Source of the DNA: CBDHCC01 sp965261015
GTDB taxonomy: Bacteria > Pseudomonadota > Alphaproteobacteria > Sphingomonadales > Sphingomonadaceae
DNA: 64,000 nt
Direction: 5' to 3'
NCBI GenBank assembly: GCA_965261015.1
Contig: CBDHCC010000001.1
Coordinates: forward strand, 1,426,001-1,490,000
Notes under the pieces: model-generated
What the model saw: the letters and a program-made list of their open reading frames with translations, nothing else
Told to the model about the DNA's origin: nothing
Database searches by the model: none
Shown here: positions 25,395 through 36,980 of the stretch, piece after piece
How the letters are laid out: the number at the start of each line of letters is the position of its first letter
How positions within the stretch are numbered: the stretch's first letter is position 1
Made by a program: the position numbers and the translations under genes

Positions 25395-25953
25395 TCCCGT
25401 TGAGCAACGCGCGACACCGGGTCGACGGGTGTCGCGCTGGGCTCGTCGGCAGGTTCCCACGCGTGAGAGGCTGGCGCGGCACCGCATGCTGCGGCCGATC
25501 GCCCATCGCTTCCTGCCGGACGAACTGTGGCGGCTGACCCGACGGTCCGTTCCGCGTGGCGTTGCGTTGGGCTTCGTCGTCGCGATCCTGGTGATCGTTC
25601 CCGGGTTCCAGATCGCCGTCGCCGTCCTGCTGGCCCCCCTGATCCGAGCCAATGTGCCGACCGCCGTCGTGGCGACCTTCCTCAACACTCCGCCCACCAC
25701 GATCCCGCTGCTGCTGCTCGCCAACCGGCTGGGCGAGGCACTGCTGGGTCATGGGCCGCAGCCCGGCCGCCTGCCGCCGGCGGTCCATGCGCAGGCGCGC
25801 GGCTGGCTGGAATGGCTTGCGCGCGATGCCGGCCCCGCGACGCTGCTGGGGCTGTTCGCCATCGCGGCGATCGCGGGAGCGCTCGGCTATCTCGTCGCGG
25901 CGGCGATCTGGCGCAGCCGCGTGGCTCGGCGCTGGCGAACGCGCCGTGGCTGA
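25387..25953 (+). CDS. DUF2062 domain membrane protein
   Basis: 188-aa protein with a DUF2062 pattern: a basic N-terminus, RRSVPRGVALGFVVAILVIVPGFQIAVAVLLAPLIRANV, a TFLNTPPTTIPLLLLANRLG block, and a second membrane pair near the C-terminus (LLGLFAIAAIAGALGYLVAAAIW). It is probably an inner-membrane protein with three or four helices. The biochemical role of the family is unknown. It overlaps smpB by 8 bp and ends 4 bp before the cckA start, so it is likely co-transcribed with both. Confidence 0.88.
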   Translation: MADPVEQRATPGRRVSRWARRQVPTRERLARHRMLRPIAHRFLPDELWRLTRRSVPRGVALGFVVAILVIVPGFQIAVAVLLAPLIRANVPTAVVATFLNTPPTTIPLLLLANRLGEALLGHGPQPGRLPPAVHAQARGWLEWLARDAGPATLLGLFAIAAIAGALGYLVAAAIWRSRVARRWRTRRG

Positions 25954-25957
25954 TCGG

Positions 25958-28324
25958 ATGACGACGGTGGCGAGCGGCGGGGCGGACTGGCGCGCCGCGG
26001 TCCCGATCGCGGGCGCGGCCGCGGCGTCCGCGCTGCTGATCCTGTGGGTCGGCGGCGACGGAGTCTTCGCCGCCACCTTCGCGGCCGGCACCCTGGTGCT
26101 CGGCGCGATCGCCTGGCTGGTCGTTCGCCTGACCCGTCGCGCGGTGGGCGAGGCGGGAGCGGTGGACTGGTCCGTCGGCCACGCGATCGCCGCGCAGGCG
26201 GACGACCCGGTGGCCGTGACGGATCGGGCCGGACGGCTGGTGTGCGCGAACGGCGCCTACGCCTCGCTGTTCGGTTCCGAGCGGCCGCCGATGGAGGCCT
26301 GGGCCGGAAAGGACGACCAGGCGAACACCGCCCGGCCGCTGGTCGAATTGGCGCGGATCGCGTGGCGCGACGGCGCTTCGGCCGGTCAGCGCCTCGCATC
26401 GCCGGCCGGTCCGCTCGACGTGGCGGTGAAGCGGGCGGGGGAAGGGGAGGACCTGCTGGTCTGGCGCCTCTCCCCCCGCCCTGACCGTGACGTCGTGGCA
26501 GAGGTGATCGCCGCCTTGGGGGGAGAGCTGGGCGACCGGCTGGGTCGCGCGGGGATCATGGCCGTTCTGGTGGACGAGGGCGGCCGGATGCGCTCGGCCA
26601 CCCGTGCCTGGGCACACCGCGCCACGGGCGACCTGATTGGCGGCGTCGAGGGGCGGGATGTCGCCGAAGTGCTGCGGACGGAGAGCACGGGCGTCATCCG
26701 CTTCGCAGCCGAGGGACCCGGCGGTCCCGCCCTTCGCCTGCTCCACCTTCCGCTGGACGAGCTGGGCAGCGGATCGGTGTTGTTCGCGATCGACGATGCG
26801 CTGGCGGCGGGCGGCACCGCGCCGGGGGGCGGCGAGCTGGCGGCGATCACCGGCCTGCTCGACCTCGTGCCCACCCGGCTGGGTCTCGTGGACCGCGACG
26901 GTCGCCTGATGATGGCGAACGCCGCGCTTCGTCGATCGACGGACGCCGCATCCACCGCGCGCTATCCGGGCGACCTTGTGGTGCCCGACGACAAGGGCGC
27001 GCTGGCGGATCACGTCCGTCGTCTGTCCGGCGCCCGCGCGCTTTCGGGCGACATCGCGGTGCGCTTCGCGCAGGCTCCGGACGAGCCGGTCACCGTGACG
27101 GCCAGTTCGGTGCGCGGGTTGGGATCCGCCGCGGTCCTGCTTGCCGTGCGCGACGACGGGTCCGCCGCTCCGGTGCGGGCCGAAAGTGCCCAGCAGAACA
27201 AGATGGAGGCGGTGGGCCACCTGGCCGGCGGCATCGCGCACGACTTCAACAATCTGCTGACCGCGATCCTGGGCATCTGCGATCTGATGTTGATGCGTCA
27301 CGTTCCGGGCGACAGCGATTTTGACGACATCCAGCAGATCCGCTCCAACTCGAATCGCGCCGCCAGCCTGACGCGCCACCTGCTCGCCTTTTCGCGGCAG
27401 CAGACATTGCGACCGCAGGTGGTCCTGCTGCCCGACCTGTTGTCGGAGGTGACGCACCTTCTCAAGCGCCTGCTGGGCGAGCGCATCGTGCTGGAGGTGG
27501 AGCACGCCCGCGAACAAGGCCCCGTGCGCGTGGACGCTCAGCAGCTGGAGCAGGTCGTCGTGAACTTGGCGGTCAATGCCCGCGACGCCATGCCGGACGG
27601 GGGAACCCTGACCATCGAGAGCTTCGCCGTGTCCGCGCGCGAGGTGCGCGAACGGCCGGCGCTGGGCCTGCCGATCGCCGACTATACCGCCCTCAGAGTG
27701 ACGGACACCGGGCCGGGCATCGCGGCGAATGTCCTGCCCAAGATCTTCGATCCCTTCTTCACGACCAAGGAGCTGGGCAAGGGGACCGGCCTGGGGCTGT
27801 CGACCGTGTACGGCATCGTGCGGCAGTCCGGCGGCTTCATCGCCGTGGACCGCGCGCCAAAAGGGGGCGCGCGCTTCACCATCCACCTGCCGGTGCACAC
27901 CGGCCCGCTGGACGTGCGGGTCGAGGTCAAGCGGCGCGTGGCGACGGAATGGGGGCAGGGCACGATCCTGCTCGTGGAAGACGAGGACATGGTCCGCTCC
28001 GTCGCCGCCCGCGCGCTGTCGCGGGCCGGGTACACCGTGCGCCCGGCGGCAAGCGGCGACGAGGCTCTGGCGCTGCTGGCCGCCGACCCGGCGATCGACG
28101 CGGTGGTGAGCGATGTCGCCATGCCGGGGCTGGACGGCCCGCAGACGGTGCGCGCCATCCGGGAGCGGCTGCCCGACGTGCCCGTCCTGTTCATGTCCGG
28201 CTATGCCGAGGAGCAGGCGCGCCGCCGGATCGACGTCGACAATGCCGACTTCCTGCCCAAGCCCTTTTCCGTGTCTCAGCTCACCGACGCCGTGGCTCGC
28301 CTTTTGGGGGAGGAAGCCGCGTGA
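25958..28324 (+). CDS. cckA: hybrid histidine kinase CckA (cell-cycle regulator)
   Basis: 788 aa from ATG 25958. Two membrane helices (about 14-30 and 39-56), a tandem of PAS-like regions (about 75-170 and 295-400), HisKA with H428 in GHLAGGIAHDFNNLLTAI, a full HATPase domain (VNLAVNARDAMPDGG, DTGPGIAANVLPKIFDPFFTTK, GTGLGLSTVYGIV) and a C-terminal receiver with D719 in SDVAMPGLDG. This order and the motif FMSGYAEEQAR followed by FLPKPFS match CckA, which feeds phosphate through ChpT to CtrA and CpdR in alphaproteobacteria. The position near recA and alaS supports it. The next gene, a lone receiver, overlaps its stop by one base. Confidence 0.9.
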   Translation: MTTVASGGADWRAAVPIAGAAAASALLILWVGGDGVFAATFAAGTLVLGAIAWLVVRLTRRAVGEAGAVDWSVGHAIAAQADDPVAVTDRAGRLVCANGAYASLFGSERPPMEAWAGKDDQANTARPLVELARIAWRDGASAGQRLASPAGPLDVAVKRAGEGEDLLVWRLSPRPDRDVVAEVIAALGGELGDRLGRAGIMAVLVDEGGRMRSATRAWAHRATGDLIGGVEGRDVAEVLRTESTGVIRFAAEGPGGPALRLLHLPLDELGSGSVLFAIDDALAAGGTAPGGGELAAITGLLDLVPTRLGLVDRDGRLMMANAALRRSTDAASTARYPGDLVVPDDKGALADHVRRLSGARALSGDIAVRFAQAPDEPVTVTASSVRGLGSAAVLLAVRDDGSAAPVRAESAQQNKMEAVGHLAGGIAHDFNNLLTAILGICDLMLMRHVPGDSDFDDIQQIRSNSNRAASLTRHLLAFSRQQTLRPQVVLLPDLLSEVTHLLKRLLGERIVLEVEHAREQGPVRVDAQQLEQVVVNLAVNARDAMPDGGTLTIESFAVSAREVRERPALGLPIADYTALRVTDTGPGIAANVLPKIFDPFFTTKELGKGTGLGLSTVYGIVRQSGGFIAVDRAPKGGARFTIHLPVHTGPLDVRVEVKRRVATEWGQGTILLVEDEDMVRSVAARALSRAGYTVRPAASGDEALALLAADPAIDAVVSDVAMPGLDGPQTVRAIRERLPDVPVLFMSGYAEEQARRRIDVDNADFLPKPFSVSQLTDAVARLLGEEAA

Positions 28325-28677
28325 TGGGGCGGGGCGGTCGTCGCGTGCTGGTGCTGGACGACGAGCCGCTGGTCGCCATGCTGCTCGGCGACTTCCTCGA
28401 CGCGCTGGGCTACGAGGTGGCGGCGACCGCGCAGACGGTGGCCGAGGCGCTGTCCGCCATCGACGGCATTGCGCCCGATCTAGCGCTGCTCGACTGCAAC
28501 CTAGGCGGGCAGGAGCGGAGTTGGTCCGTGGCGGACCGTTTGACCGCCATGAGTGTGCCCTTCGTCTTTTCCTCGGGACTGGCCGCGCAGGATTTGCCGA
28601 GCCGGTTCGCCGATCGCCCAATGCTCGCCAAACCGTTCACGCTGGCGGCGCTGGAGAGCACCCTGAAGAAATTGTAG
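28324..28677 (+). CDS. single-domain response regulator next to cckA
   Basis: 117-aa receiver with D12/D13, phosphoacceptor D57 (LALLDCNLGGQ), the Ser in FVFSSGL and the Lys in MLAKPF. There is no output domain. The pattern (LVLDDEPLVAMLLGDFLDALGYEV) belongs to the short receivers common in sphingomonads and is unlike CpdR. Its ATG overlaps the cckA TGA, so it is made together with CckA and may act as an alternative acceptor or phosphate sink. That role is inferred from position only. Confidence 0.85.
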   Translation: MGRGGRRVLVLDDEPLVAMLLGDFLDALGYEVAATAQTVAEALSAIDGIAPDLALLDCNLGGQERSWSVADRLTAMSVPFVFSSGLAAQDLPSRFADRPMLAKPFTLAALESTLKKL

Positions 28678-28683
28678 TCGGCT

Positions 28684-28698
28684 GTTCGCCTCTTGTTC
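28684..28698 (+). promoter_or_regulatory. SOS (LexA) box upstream of recA
   Basis: GTTC GCCTCTT GTTC is an exact match to the alphaproteobacterial SOS box GTTC-N7-GTTC, 78 bp upstream of the recA ATG and just after the preceding stop codon. This is the expected site for LexA repression of recA in this group. Confidence 0.85.
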
Positions 28699-28776
28699 CG
28701 CTCGAACGAACCGGGTACACCGGAGGCGACGGTCGGCTTCGACCGTCCTTGTTTGACGCAGCGGAGGGCCTTGGCC

Positions 28777-29862
28777 ATGAGCGCACGGTTGGTAGTCGAT
28801 AATGGGATGACGGGCATGGCAGTGGCAGGAACCGACCGGCAAAAGGCACTGGACGCCGCGCTGGCGCAGATCGACCGCGCGTTTGGCAAGGGCTCCGCGA
28901 TGAAGCTGGGTTCGCGCGAAGCGATGCAGGTGGAGGCGGTGTCCACGGGCTCGCTGGGACTCGACATCGCTTTGGGCGTGGGCGGGCTTCCTCGTGGACG
29001 GGTCATCGAGATTTACGGGCCGGAGAGTTCCGGCAAGACGACTCTGGCGCTCCACACCATCGCGGAGGCGCAAAAGACGGGCGGCACCGCGGCGTTCGTC
29101 GACGCCGAGCACGCGCTTGATCCGGTCTATGCGAAGAAGCTCGGCGTCGACATCGACGAACTGATCGTGTCGCAGCCGGACACGGGCGAACAGGCGCTGG
29201 AGATCGTCGACACGCTGGTCCGTTCCAACGCGATCGACATCCTCGTGATCGACTCGGTCGCGGCGCTCGTGCCTCGTGCGGAGATCGAGGGAGAGATGGG
29301 CGACAGCCATGTCGGTCTGCAGGCTCGCCTGATGAGCCAGTCGCTCCGCAAGCTGACCGGCTCGATCAGCCGGTCGCGCTGCATGGTCATCTTCATCAAC
29401 CAGCTGCGGATGAAGATCGGCGTGATGTACGGCAATCCGGAGACCACGACGGGCGGCAACGCGCTGAAGTTCTATGCGTCGGTCCGGCTCGACATTCGCC
29501 GCACCGGTCAGATCAAGGACCGTGACGAGATCGTCGGCAATTCCACGCGCGTCAAGGTGGTCAAGAACAAGGTTGCGCCGCCGTTCAAGCAGGTCGAATT
29601 CGACATCATGTACGGCCAAGGCATTTCAAAGGTCGGAGAGATACTGGACTTGGGCGTCAAGGCCGGGATCGTGGAGAAGTCGGGCGCCTGGTTCTCCTAC
29701 GATTCTCAGCGGATCGGTCAGGGGCGGGAGAACTCCAAGCAGTTCCTGAAGGACAATCCCGAGCTGATGGAGAAGCTGGAACAGGCGATCCGCGGCAAGG
29801 AGGACGAGGTGGCGGAAGAGATGATGGTCGGGCCAAGCGCGGACGAGGACGGCGCGGAATGA
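28777..29862 (+). CDS. recA: recombinase RecA
   Basis: 361 aa from ATG 28777. Forms the ATP-dependent filament on single-stranded DNA for homologous recombination and triggers LexA self-cleavage. Walker A is GPESSGKTT, Walker B region LVIDSVAALVP, loop L1 EGEMGDSHVG and loop L2 NPETTTGGNALKFYAS; the core DRQKALDAALAQIDRAFGKGS is typical for alphaproteobacteria. The C-terminal tail is acidic (SADEDGAE). A second in-frame ATG lies at 28807. It is preceded by the SOS box and its own 99-bp promoter region. Confidence 0.98.
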   Translation: MSARLVVDNGMTGMAVAGTDRQKALDAALAQIDRAFGKGSAMKLGSREAMQVEAVSTGSLGLDIALGVGGLPRGRVIEIYGPESSGKTTLALHTIAEAQKTGGTAAFVDAEHALDPVYAKKLGVDIDELIVSQPDTGEQALEIVDTLVRSNAIDILVIDSVAALVPRAEIEGEMGDSHVGLQARLMSQSLRKLTGSISRSRCMVIFINQLRMKIGVMYGNPETTTGGNALKFYASVRLDIRRTGQIKDRDEIVGNSTRVKVVKNKVAPPFKQVEFDIMYGQGISKVGEILDLGVKAGIVEKSGAWFSYDSQRIGQGRENSKQFLKDNPELMEKLEQAIRGKEDEVAEEMMVGPSADEDGAE

Positions 29863-29887
29863 CGCCAGACTGCGGAGCGGCGGCACT

Positions 29888-30220
29888 GTGTCTCGGCTGA
29901 ACTATGTCGAACTGACGATCGATTCGACCCAGGATGCGTCGCGTTTCTACGCAAGTGCGTTCGGCTGGACGTTCGCCGCCTTCGGTCCGACCTACGCCGC
30001 CACGACGGGCGAGTACACCAATCTAGGGTTGCAGGCGGATGGTGGCGGCGGCGCCCCGTTGCCGGTGATCGAAGTGACCGATCTGGAAAATGTGCTTGCC
30101 CGGGTGCGGGAGGCGGGCGGCGCGATCGTCCGGCCCATATTTCCATTTCCCGGCGGCCGTCGCTTCGAATTCGTCGATCCGGACGGCAACCGCCTGGCGG
30201 TGATGCAGTCTGCGGAGTGA
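29888..30220 (+). CDS. VOC (glyoxalase-fold) family protein
   Basis: 110-aa single-module vicinal oxygen chelate protein starting with GTG 29888. The pattern MSRLNYVELTIDSTQDASRFYASAFGW opens the fold and FEFVDPDGNRLAVMQ closes it. Members bind small hydrophobic ligands or a metal; such short ones are often resistance-like or of unknown role. The substrate cannot be told. It sits 25 bp after recA and 49 bp before alaS and may be part of the recA transcript. Confidence 0.8.
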   Translation: MSRLNYVELTIDSTQDASRFYASAFGWTFAAFGPTYAATTGEYTNLGLQADGGGGAPLPVIEVTDLENVLARVREAGGAIVRPIFPFPGGRRFEFVDPDGNRLAVMQSAE

Positions 30221-30269
30221 CGGCAGGCGCTCGCTTGCCAGCTTTGACCCCCCCGCTTACCTCCGTGCG

Positions 30270-32918
<2,649 letters not shown>

Positions 32919-33021
32919 ACAGCCTCGGCGTACACAGTCGAAGGTTCAGACAGTCGGATCGTGCTGTCGACAATGCGAACACACTGCCGGCCCGCTTCGG
33001 CCGCGCCTGGCGCGACGTTTC

Positions 33022-34797
33022 TCAGGCCTGCGGGGCGGTGGCTGTGAGCTTCAGCGCGGGCGCGACGTCCAGACCGCCCGCGCGCTTAATCTGTTGACGC
33101 AACTCGTCTCGGCGGTCGTGGATCGACGCGATCACCGGTCCCATCGCCTTACCCAAGTCCACCAGCACCGCTTCGGACAGCTGCAACGAACTCTCCAGCG
33201 TCTCGGGCACCGCGTCGCTGGCACCGGCCCGATAGAGCTCGGCCGCGTGGTCGGCATCCCGCGCGCGAGCGACGATCGTCAGGTCCGGGGCCCAAGCTCG
33301 AACCTTCTTGACCACCCGCACGGACAGCACCGGTTCGTCCATGGTCAACACGAGGGCGCGGGCGTGACCCAGCCGCAGGCGGTCGGTCACATCCCCGCGG
33401 GACACGTCGCCGAACAGGATGGGAACGCCCACCGCCCGGGCACGGGCAACCGCGTCGATATCGGCCTCGACCGCCAGGAACGGTTCGCCGTGGGTCTCCA
33501 GAAGACCGGCGACCATCTGTCCCACTCGGCCATAGCCGATGATGACGGTTCGGCCCTGTCCGTCAAGCTCTTCGGCTTGGGCAGGAGAGGCGGGGGCTGT
33601 CAGGTCGATACGTCGCGCGGCCGCATGGCCTAGTTTGGCGAGCAAGGGGGTGAGGGTCAGCCCGATCGCCGTCACCGTCTGCCAGAACAGCGCGGTCGAT
33701 CCCCCCACCAGCCCGGCACCGGTGGCCGTTGCCAGCACGATCAGCGTCGTTTCCGACGGACTTGCCATCAGCAGGCCGACCTCCGCCGCGGTTCCCCTTC
33801 GCGCCCCGCTGAAGCGCAGCAACGCGCCCGTGACGAGCGCCTTGACCAGGACGACACCCGCCACCGCCGCGGCCAACGCCGGGCCGCTGCTCGCTATGCC
33901 GCCCAAATTGAGGCTCATTCCGACGGTGATCATGAACACTCCCAAGCCCAAACCTCGAAACGGCGCCATCATCGTCTCGACCTCGTGCTGATAGGGCGTT
34001 TCTGCGATCAGCATGCCGGCGAGCAGCGCGCCGACGATCGGCGACAGACCGGCAAGGCTGGTCACCAAGCCTGCCAAGATGACGACCAGCAGGCTCGCCG
34101 CCAGGAAGACCTCCGGGCTTTTCGCGCGCGCGGCCTGCGCGAAGATGTGGGGGAGGGCCAGGCGCCCGCCCAACCATAGGCCCGCCACCGCCAAGGCCCC
34201 CCACATAGCCGTGCTCGCCAAACCGTCCCACGCACCGCCGCCCGCCCGGGGGGCGAGCGCGCCGAGCACGAAGATGATGGGCACGATCGCCAGATCCTCG
34301 AACAGCAGCATGGCGAAGGCGGACCGACCGACCGCGCTCTGCGTGCCCGCGAGCGGCAGTACGAGCGCGGTAGACGACAGCGCGAGCGCGAGGCCCAGTC
34401 CGATCGCTCCGGCAAGAGGTTGGCCCAATGCGAGGAGGGCGAGCGCGATGAGGGTGCCTGACCCCAGCAGCTCGGCCGCCCCCAGCCCGAACACCAGCCG
34501 GCGCATCGACCATAAGCGGCCGAAGGACAGTTCCAGCCCGATCGTGAACAGCAGCAGGATGATGCCGAACTCCGCCATCGGAGCGATCGCCTCCGGCTCG
34601 GAAATCGTGACGTAGGAGAGCCAAGGCCAGGCATCGACCAAGCCGCCAAAGCCGAAAGGACCGACGCCGATGCCGATCAGAATGAAGCCGATCACGGGGC
34701 TGACGCCCAGTCGAGCGAACAACGGTATGACCAGTCCGGTCGCCCCCAGGATCACGAGCGCGTCAGACAGGCCGAGGCTGGGGGCGGAATGAAGCAT
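33022..34797 (-). CDS. Kef-type (CPA2) cation:proton antiporter
   Basis: 591 aa. About twelve hydrophobic helices form a Na+/H+-exchanger (CPA2) domain up to about residue 390, with the typical early segment VSPVIGFILIGIGVGPFG and LLFTIGLELSFGRLW. A cytoplasmic TrkA-N domain follows with the Rossmann motif VIIGYGRVGQMVAGLLE and an acidic residue (VEAD) ending strand two. KefB/KefC proteins export K+ under electrophile stress under glutathione control. The usual ancillary KefF/KefG gene is not present here, so the label is kept general. It is apparently transcribed alone. Confidence 0.9.
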   Translation of the reverse strand: MLHSAPSLGLSDALVILGATGLVIPLFARLGVSPVIGFILIGIGVGPFGFGGLVDAWPWLSYVTISEPEAIAPMAEFGIILLLFTIGLELSFGRLWSMRRLVFGLGAAELLGSGTLIALALLALGQPLAGAIGLGLALALSSTALVLPLAGTQSAVGRSAFAMLLFEDLAIVPIIFVLGALAPRAGGGAWDGLASTAMWGALAVAGLWLGGRLALPHIFAQAARAKSPEVFLAASLLVVILAGLVTSLAGLSPIVGALLAGMLIAETPYQHEVETMMAPFRGLGLGVFMITVGMSLNLGGIASSGPALAAAVAGVVLVKALVTGALLRFSGARRGTAAEVGLLMASPSETTLIVLATATGAGLVGGSTALFWQTVTAIGLTLTPLLAKLGHAAARRIDLTAPASPAQAEELDGQGRTVIIGYGRVGQMVAGLLETHGEPFLAVEADIDAVARARAVGVPILFGDVSRGDVTDRLRLGHARALVLTMDEPVLSVRVVKKVRAWAPDLTIVARARDADHAAELYRAGASDAVPETLESSLQLSEAVLVDLGKAMGPVIASIHDRRDELRQQIKRAGGLDVAPALKLTATAPQA

Positions 34798-34899
34798 GAG
34801 GACAGCTTAGGCGACTGCGCCGTGAGTGAAAACGATTCCGGCTCTTCGCCTTGGACCCAGGTTCCCGGCGGGATTACCCAGCCGCCGCCTCCCGACTGA

Positions 34900-36120
34900 T
34901 CATGTCTGGGCCGCCATCGCGCTTTCGAGATTGTTCACCACCGCTTCGAAGAACTGCTCCGTCGTCATCCACGCCTGATCCGGTCCGATGAGGATCGCCA
35001 GGTCCTTCGTCATCTGGCCGCCCTCCACAGTCTCGACGCAGACCCGTTCCAGCGTTTCCGCAAAGCGGACCACGTCGGGCGTGCCGTCGAACTGACCGCG
35101 GTATTTCAGTCCCCCGGTCCACGCGAAGATGGAGGCGATCGGGTTGGTGGAGGTGGCCTTGCCCTGCTGGTGCATGCGATAGTGCCGGGTGACGGTGCCG
35201 TGCGCCGCCTCGGATTCGACCGTCTTACCGTCCGGCGTCATCAGAATGGATGTCATCAGGCCGAGCGAGCCGAAGCCCTGCGCCACGGTGTCCGACTGCA
35301 CATCGCCGTCGTAGTTCTTGCAGGCCCAGACAAAGCCGCCCGACCACTTCATGGCGCTGGCGACCATGTCGTCGATCAGACGGTGCTGGTACTCAATGCC
35401 TGCTTCGTCGAACCGCGTCTTGAACTCGGCGTCGAACACCTCCTGGAACAGGTCCTTGAACCGGCCGTCATACGCTTTCAGGATAGTATTCTTGGTCGAC
35501 AGGTAGACCGGCCAGCCGCGGTTCAGGCCATAGTTGAAGCTGGCGCGGGCGAAATCGCGAATGGAGTCGTCGAGGTTGTACATTCCCATCGCCACGCCGG
35601 GGGAGGGGAAGCGGAACACCTCCTCGTCGATCGTGGTGCCGTCGTCGCCCTCGTACACCAGCCGCAGGGTGCCGGGACCCGGAACCTGGAAATCCGTGGC
35701 CTTGTACTGGTCGCCAAAGGCGTGGCGGCCGATCACGATAGGCTTGGTCCAGCCGGGGACCAGGCGGGGCACGTTGCGCATGATGATGGGTTCGCGAAAG
35801 ACCACGCCACCCAGAATGTTGCGGATCGTGCCATTGGGAGACTTCCACATCTTCTTAAGCGCGAACTCTTCCACCCGCGCCTCGTCCGGCGTGATGGTGG
35901 CACATTTCACGCCAACCCCGTGTTCCTTTATCGCGTTGGCCGCTTCGACCGTGATCCGATCGTTGGTCTCGTCGCGCTTCTCGACGGACAGATCGAAGTA
36001 GCGCAGGTCGATATCGAGATAGGGCAGGATCAGGCGCTCGCGGATCCATTCCCAGATGATGCGGGTCATTTCGTCGCCATCCAGTTCCACGACGGGATTC
36101 GCCACTTTGATCTTCGCCAT
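34900..36120 (-). CDS. icd: NADP-dependent isocitrate dehydrogenase
   Basis: 406 aa from ATG 36120 (MAKIKVANPVVELDGDEMTRI); 13 in-frame residues upstream were dropped as non-family. It is the homodimeric eukaryotic-like (type II) IDH used by alphaproteobacteria, converting isocitrate to 2-oxoglutarate and CO2 in the TCA cycle. Visible are TITPDEARVEEF, KSPNGTIRNILGGVVFREPI, YDGDVQSDTVAQGFGSLGLMTS and AAHGTVTRHYR, the NADP-binding region. It is divergent from psd across 120 bp and apparently monocistronic. Confidence 0.96.
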   Translation of the reverse strand: MAKIKVANPVVELDGDEMTRIIWEWIRERLILPYLDIDLRYFDLSVEKRDETNDRITVEAANAIKEHGVGVKCATITPDEARVEEFALKKMWKSPNGTIRNILGGVVFREPIIMRNVPRLVPGWTKPIVIGRHAFGDQYKATDFQVPGPGTLRLVYEGDDGTTIDEEVFRFPSPGVAMGMYNLDDSIRDFARASFNYGLNRGWPVYLSTKNTILKAYDGRFKDLFQEVFDAEFKTRFDEAGIEYQHRLIDDMVASAMKWSGGFVWACKNYDGDVQSDTVAQGFGSLGLMTSILMTPDGKTVESEAAHGTVTRHYRMHQQGKATSTNPIASIFAWTGGLKYRGQFDGTPDVVRFAETLERVCVETVEGGQMTKDLAILIGPDQAWMTTEQFFEAVVNNLESAMAAQT

Positions 36121-36240
36121 GGGTTCGGATGCCTCTCGCTGATGGGGTGATTGCCCCACGCCCTAGAGCGAAAGCGCGGACCCGATCAACCGGCCGCTCG
36201 CACGTTGCCACCCGCAACGCCCGCGACTAGGTGTTGCCAC

Positions 36241-36978
36241 ATGGACACGATTGAGAAACCCGCCGGCACCGCCGTGCAGGGCATCAAGTGGCGGTGGCCA
36301 GCGATTCACCCCGAAGGCTACAAGTACATCGCGGTCGGCGCGGGCGCGGCGCTCCTGTTCTTCGCGGTCGGGTGGTCGCTGCCGGCCTGGCTCTGCGTCG
36401 GTCTGACCGTCTGGATCATCAGCTTCTTCCGCGATCCGATCCGCACCGTGCCGGGCGATCCGGAGCTGATCGTGGCGCCGGCCGACGGCCTGATCACGTT
36501 GATTCAGAAGGTGCCGCCACCGCCGGAGATGAGAGGTCCTGGCAAGCTAGGCGACGATCCGCTGACGCGCGTGTCGATCTTCATGAGCGTGTTCGATGTT
36601 CACATCAATCGCGCGCCCATCGCCGGCACGGTGGCCGACATGGTCTATGTCCCCGGCAAGTTCGTGAACGCCGACCTGGACAAGGCCAGTGAGGACAACG
36701 AGCGCAATCACATTCTGATGCGCGACAAGGAAGGCCGGATGGTGGGTTTCACCCAGATCGCCGGCCTGGTCGCACGGCGCATTCTGCCGTTTGTGAAGCG
36801 GGGCGACATCGTCGCGGTGGGACAGAGGATCGGGCTGATCCGGTTCGGTAGCCGGGTGGATGTGTATCTGCCGGCGGGCACGATGCCCGCCGTGCTGCTG
36901 GGCCAGCGGTCGATCGCGGGAGAGACGGTGATCGCGCGCCTGGGCGAGGACCGGGTCATCGCCGGCGTGGCGCAGTAA
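36241..36978 (+). CDS. psd: phosphatidylserine decarboxylase (short proenzyme)
   Basis: 245 aa from ATG 36241. A pyruvoyl-dependent enzyme making phosphatidylethanolamine at the inner membrane. Two N-terminal helices (about 28-45 and 48-62) precede SFFRDPIRTVPGDPELIVAPADG and FMSVFDVHINRAP. The self-cleavage site is at G203-S204 in IRFGSRVD, giving a small alpha chain with the pyruvoyl group. It is the short form common in alphaproteobacteria, shorter than the E. coli enzyme. The stop is 2 bp from the GTG of pssA, so the two consecutive PE-synthesis steps share an operon. Confidence 0.95.
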   Translation: MDTIEKPAGTAVQGIKWRWPAIHPEGYKYIAVGAGAALLFFAVGWSLPAWLCVGLTVWIISFFRDPIRTVPGDPELIVAPADGLITLIQKVPPPPEMRGPGKLGDDPLTRVSIFMSVFDVHINRAPIAGTVADMVYVPGKFVNADLDKASEDNERNHILMRDKEGRMVGFTQIAGLVARRILPFVKRGDIVAVGQRIGLIRFGSRVDVYLPAGTMPAVLLGQRSIAGETVIARLGEDRVIAGVAQ

Positions 36979-36980
36979 GC

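Noticed and set aside
25682..28621. 979-codon minus-strand frame
   Set aside because: Antisense shadow of cckA and its neighbouring receiver; high GC at third positions keeps this frame open. The cckA frame has all kinase motifs.
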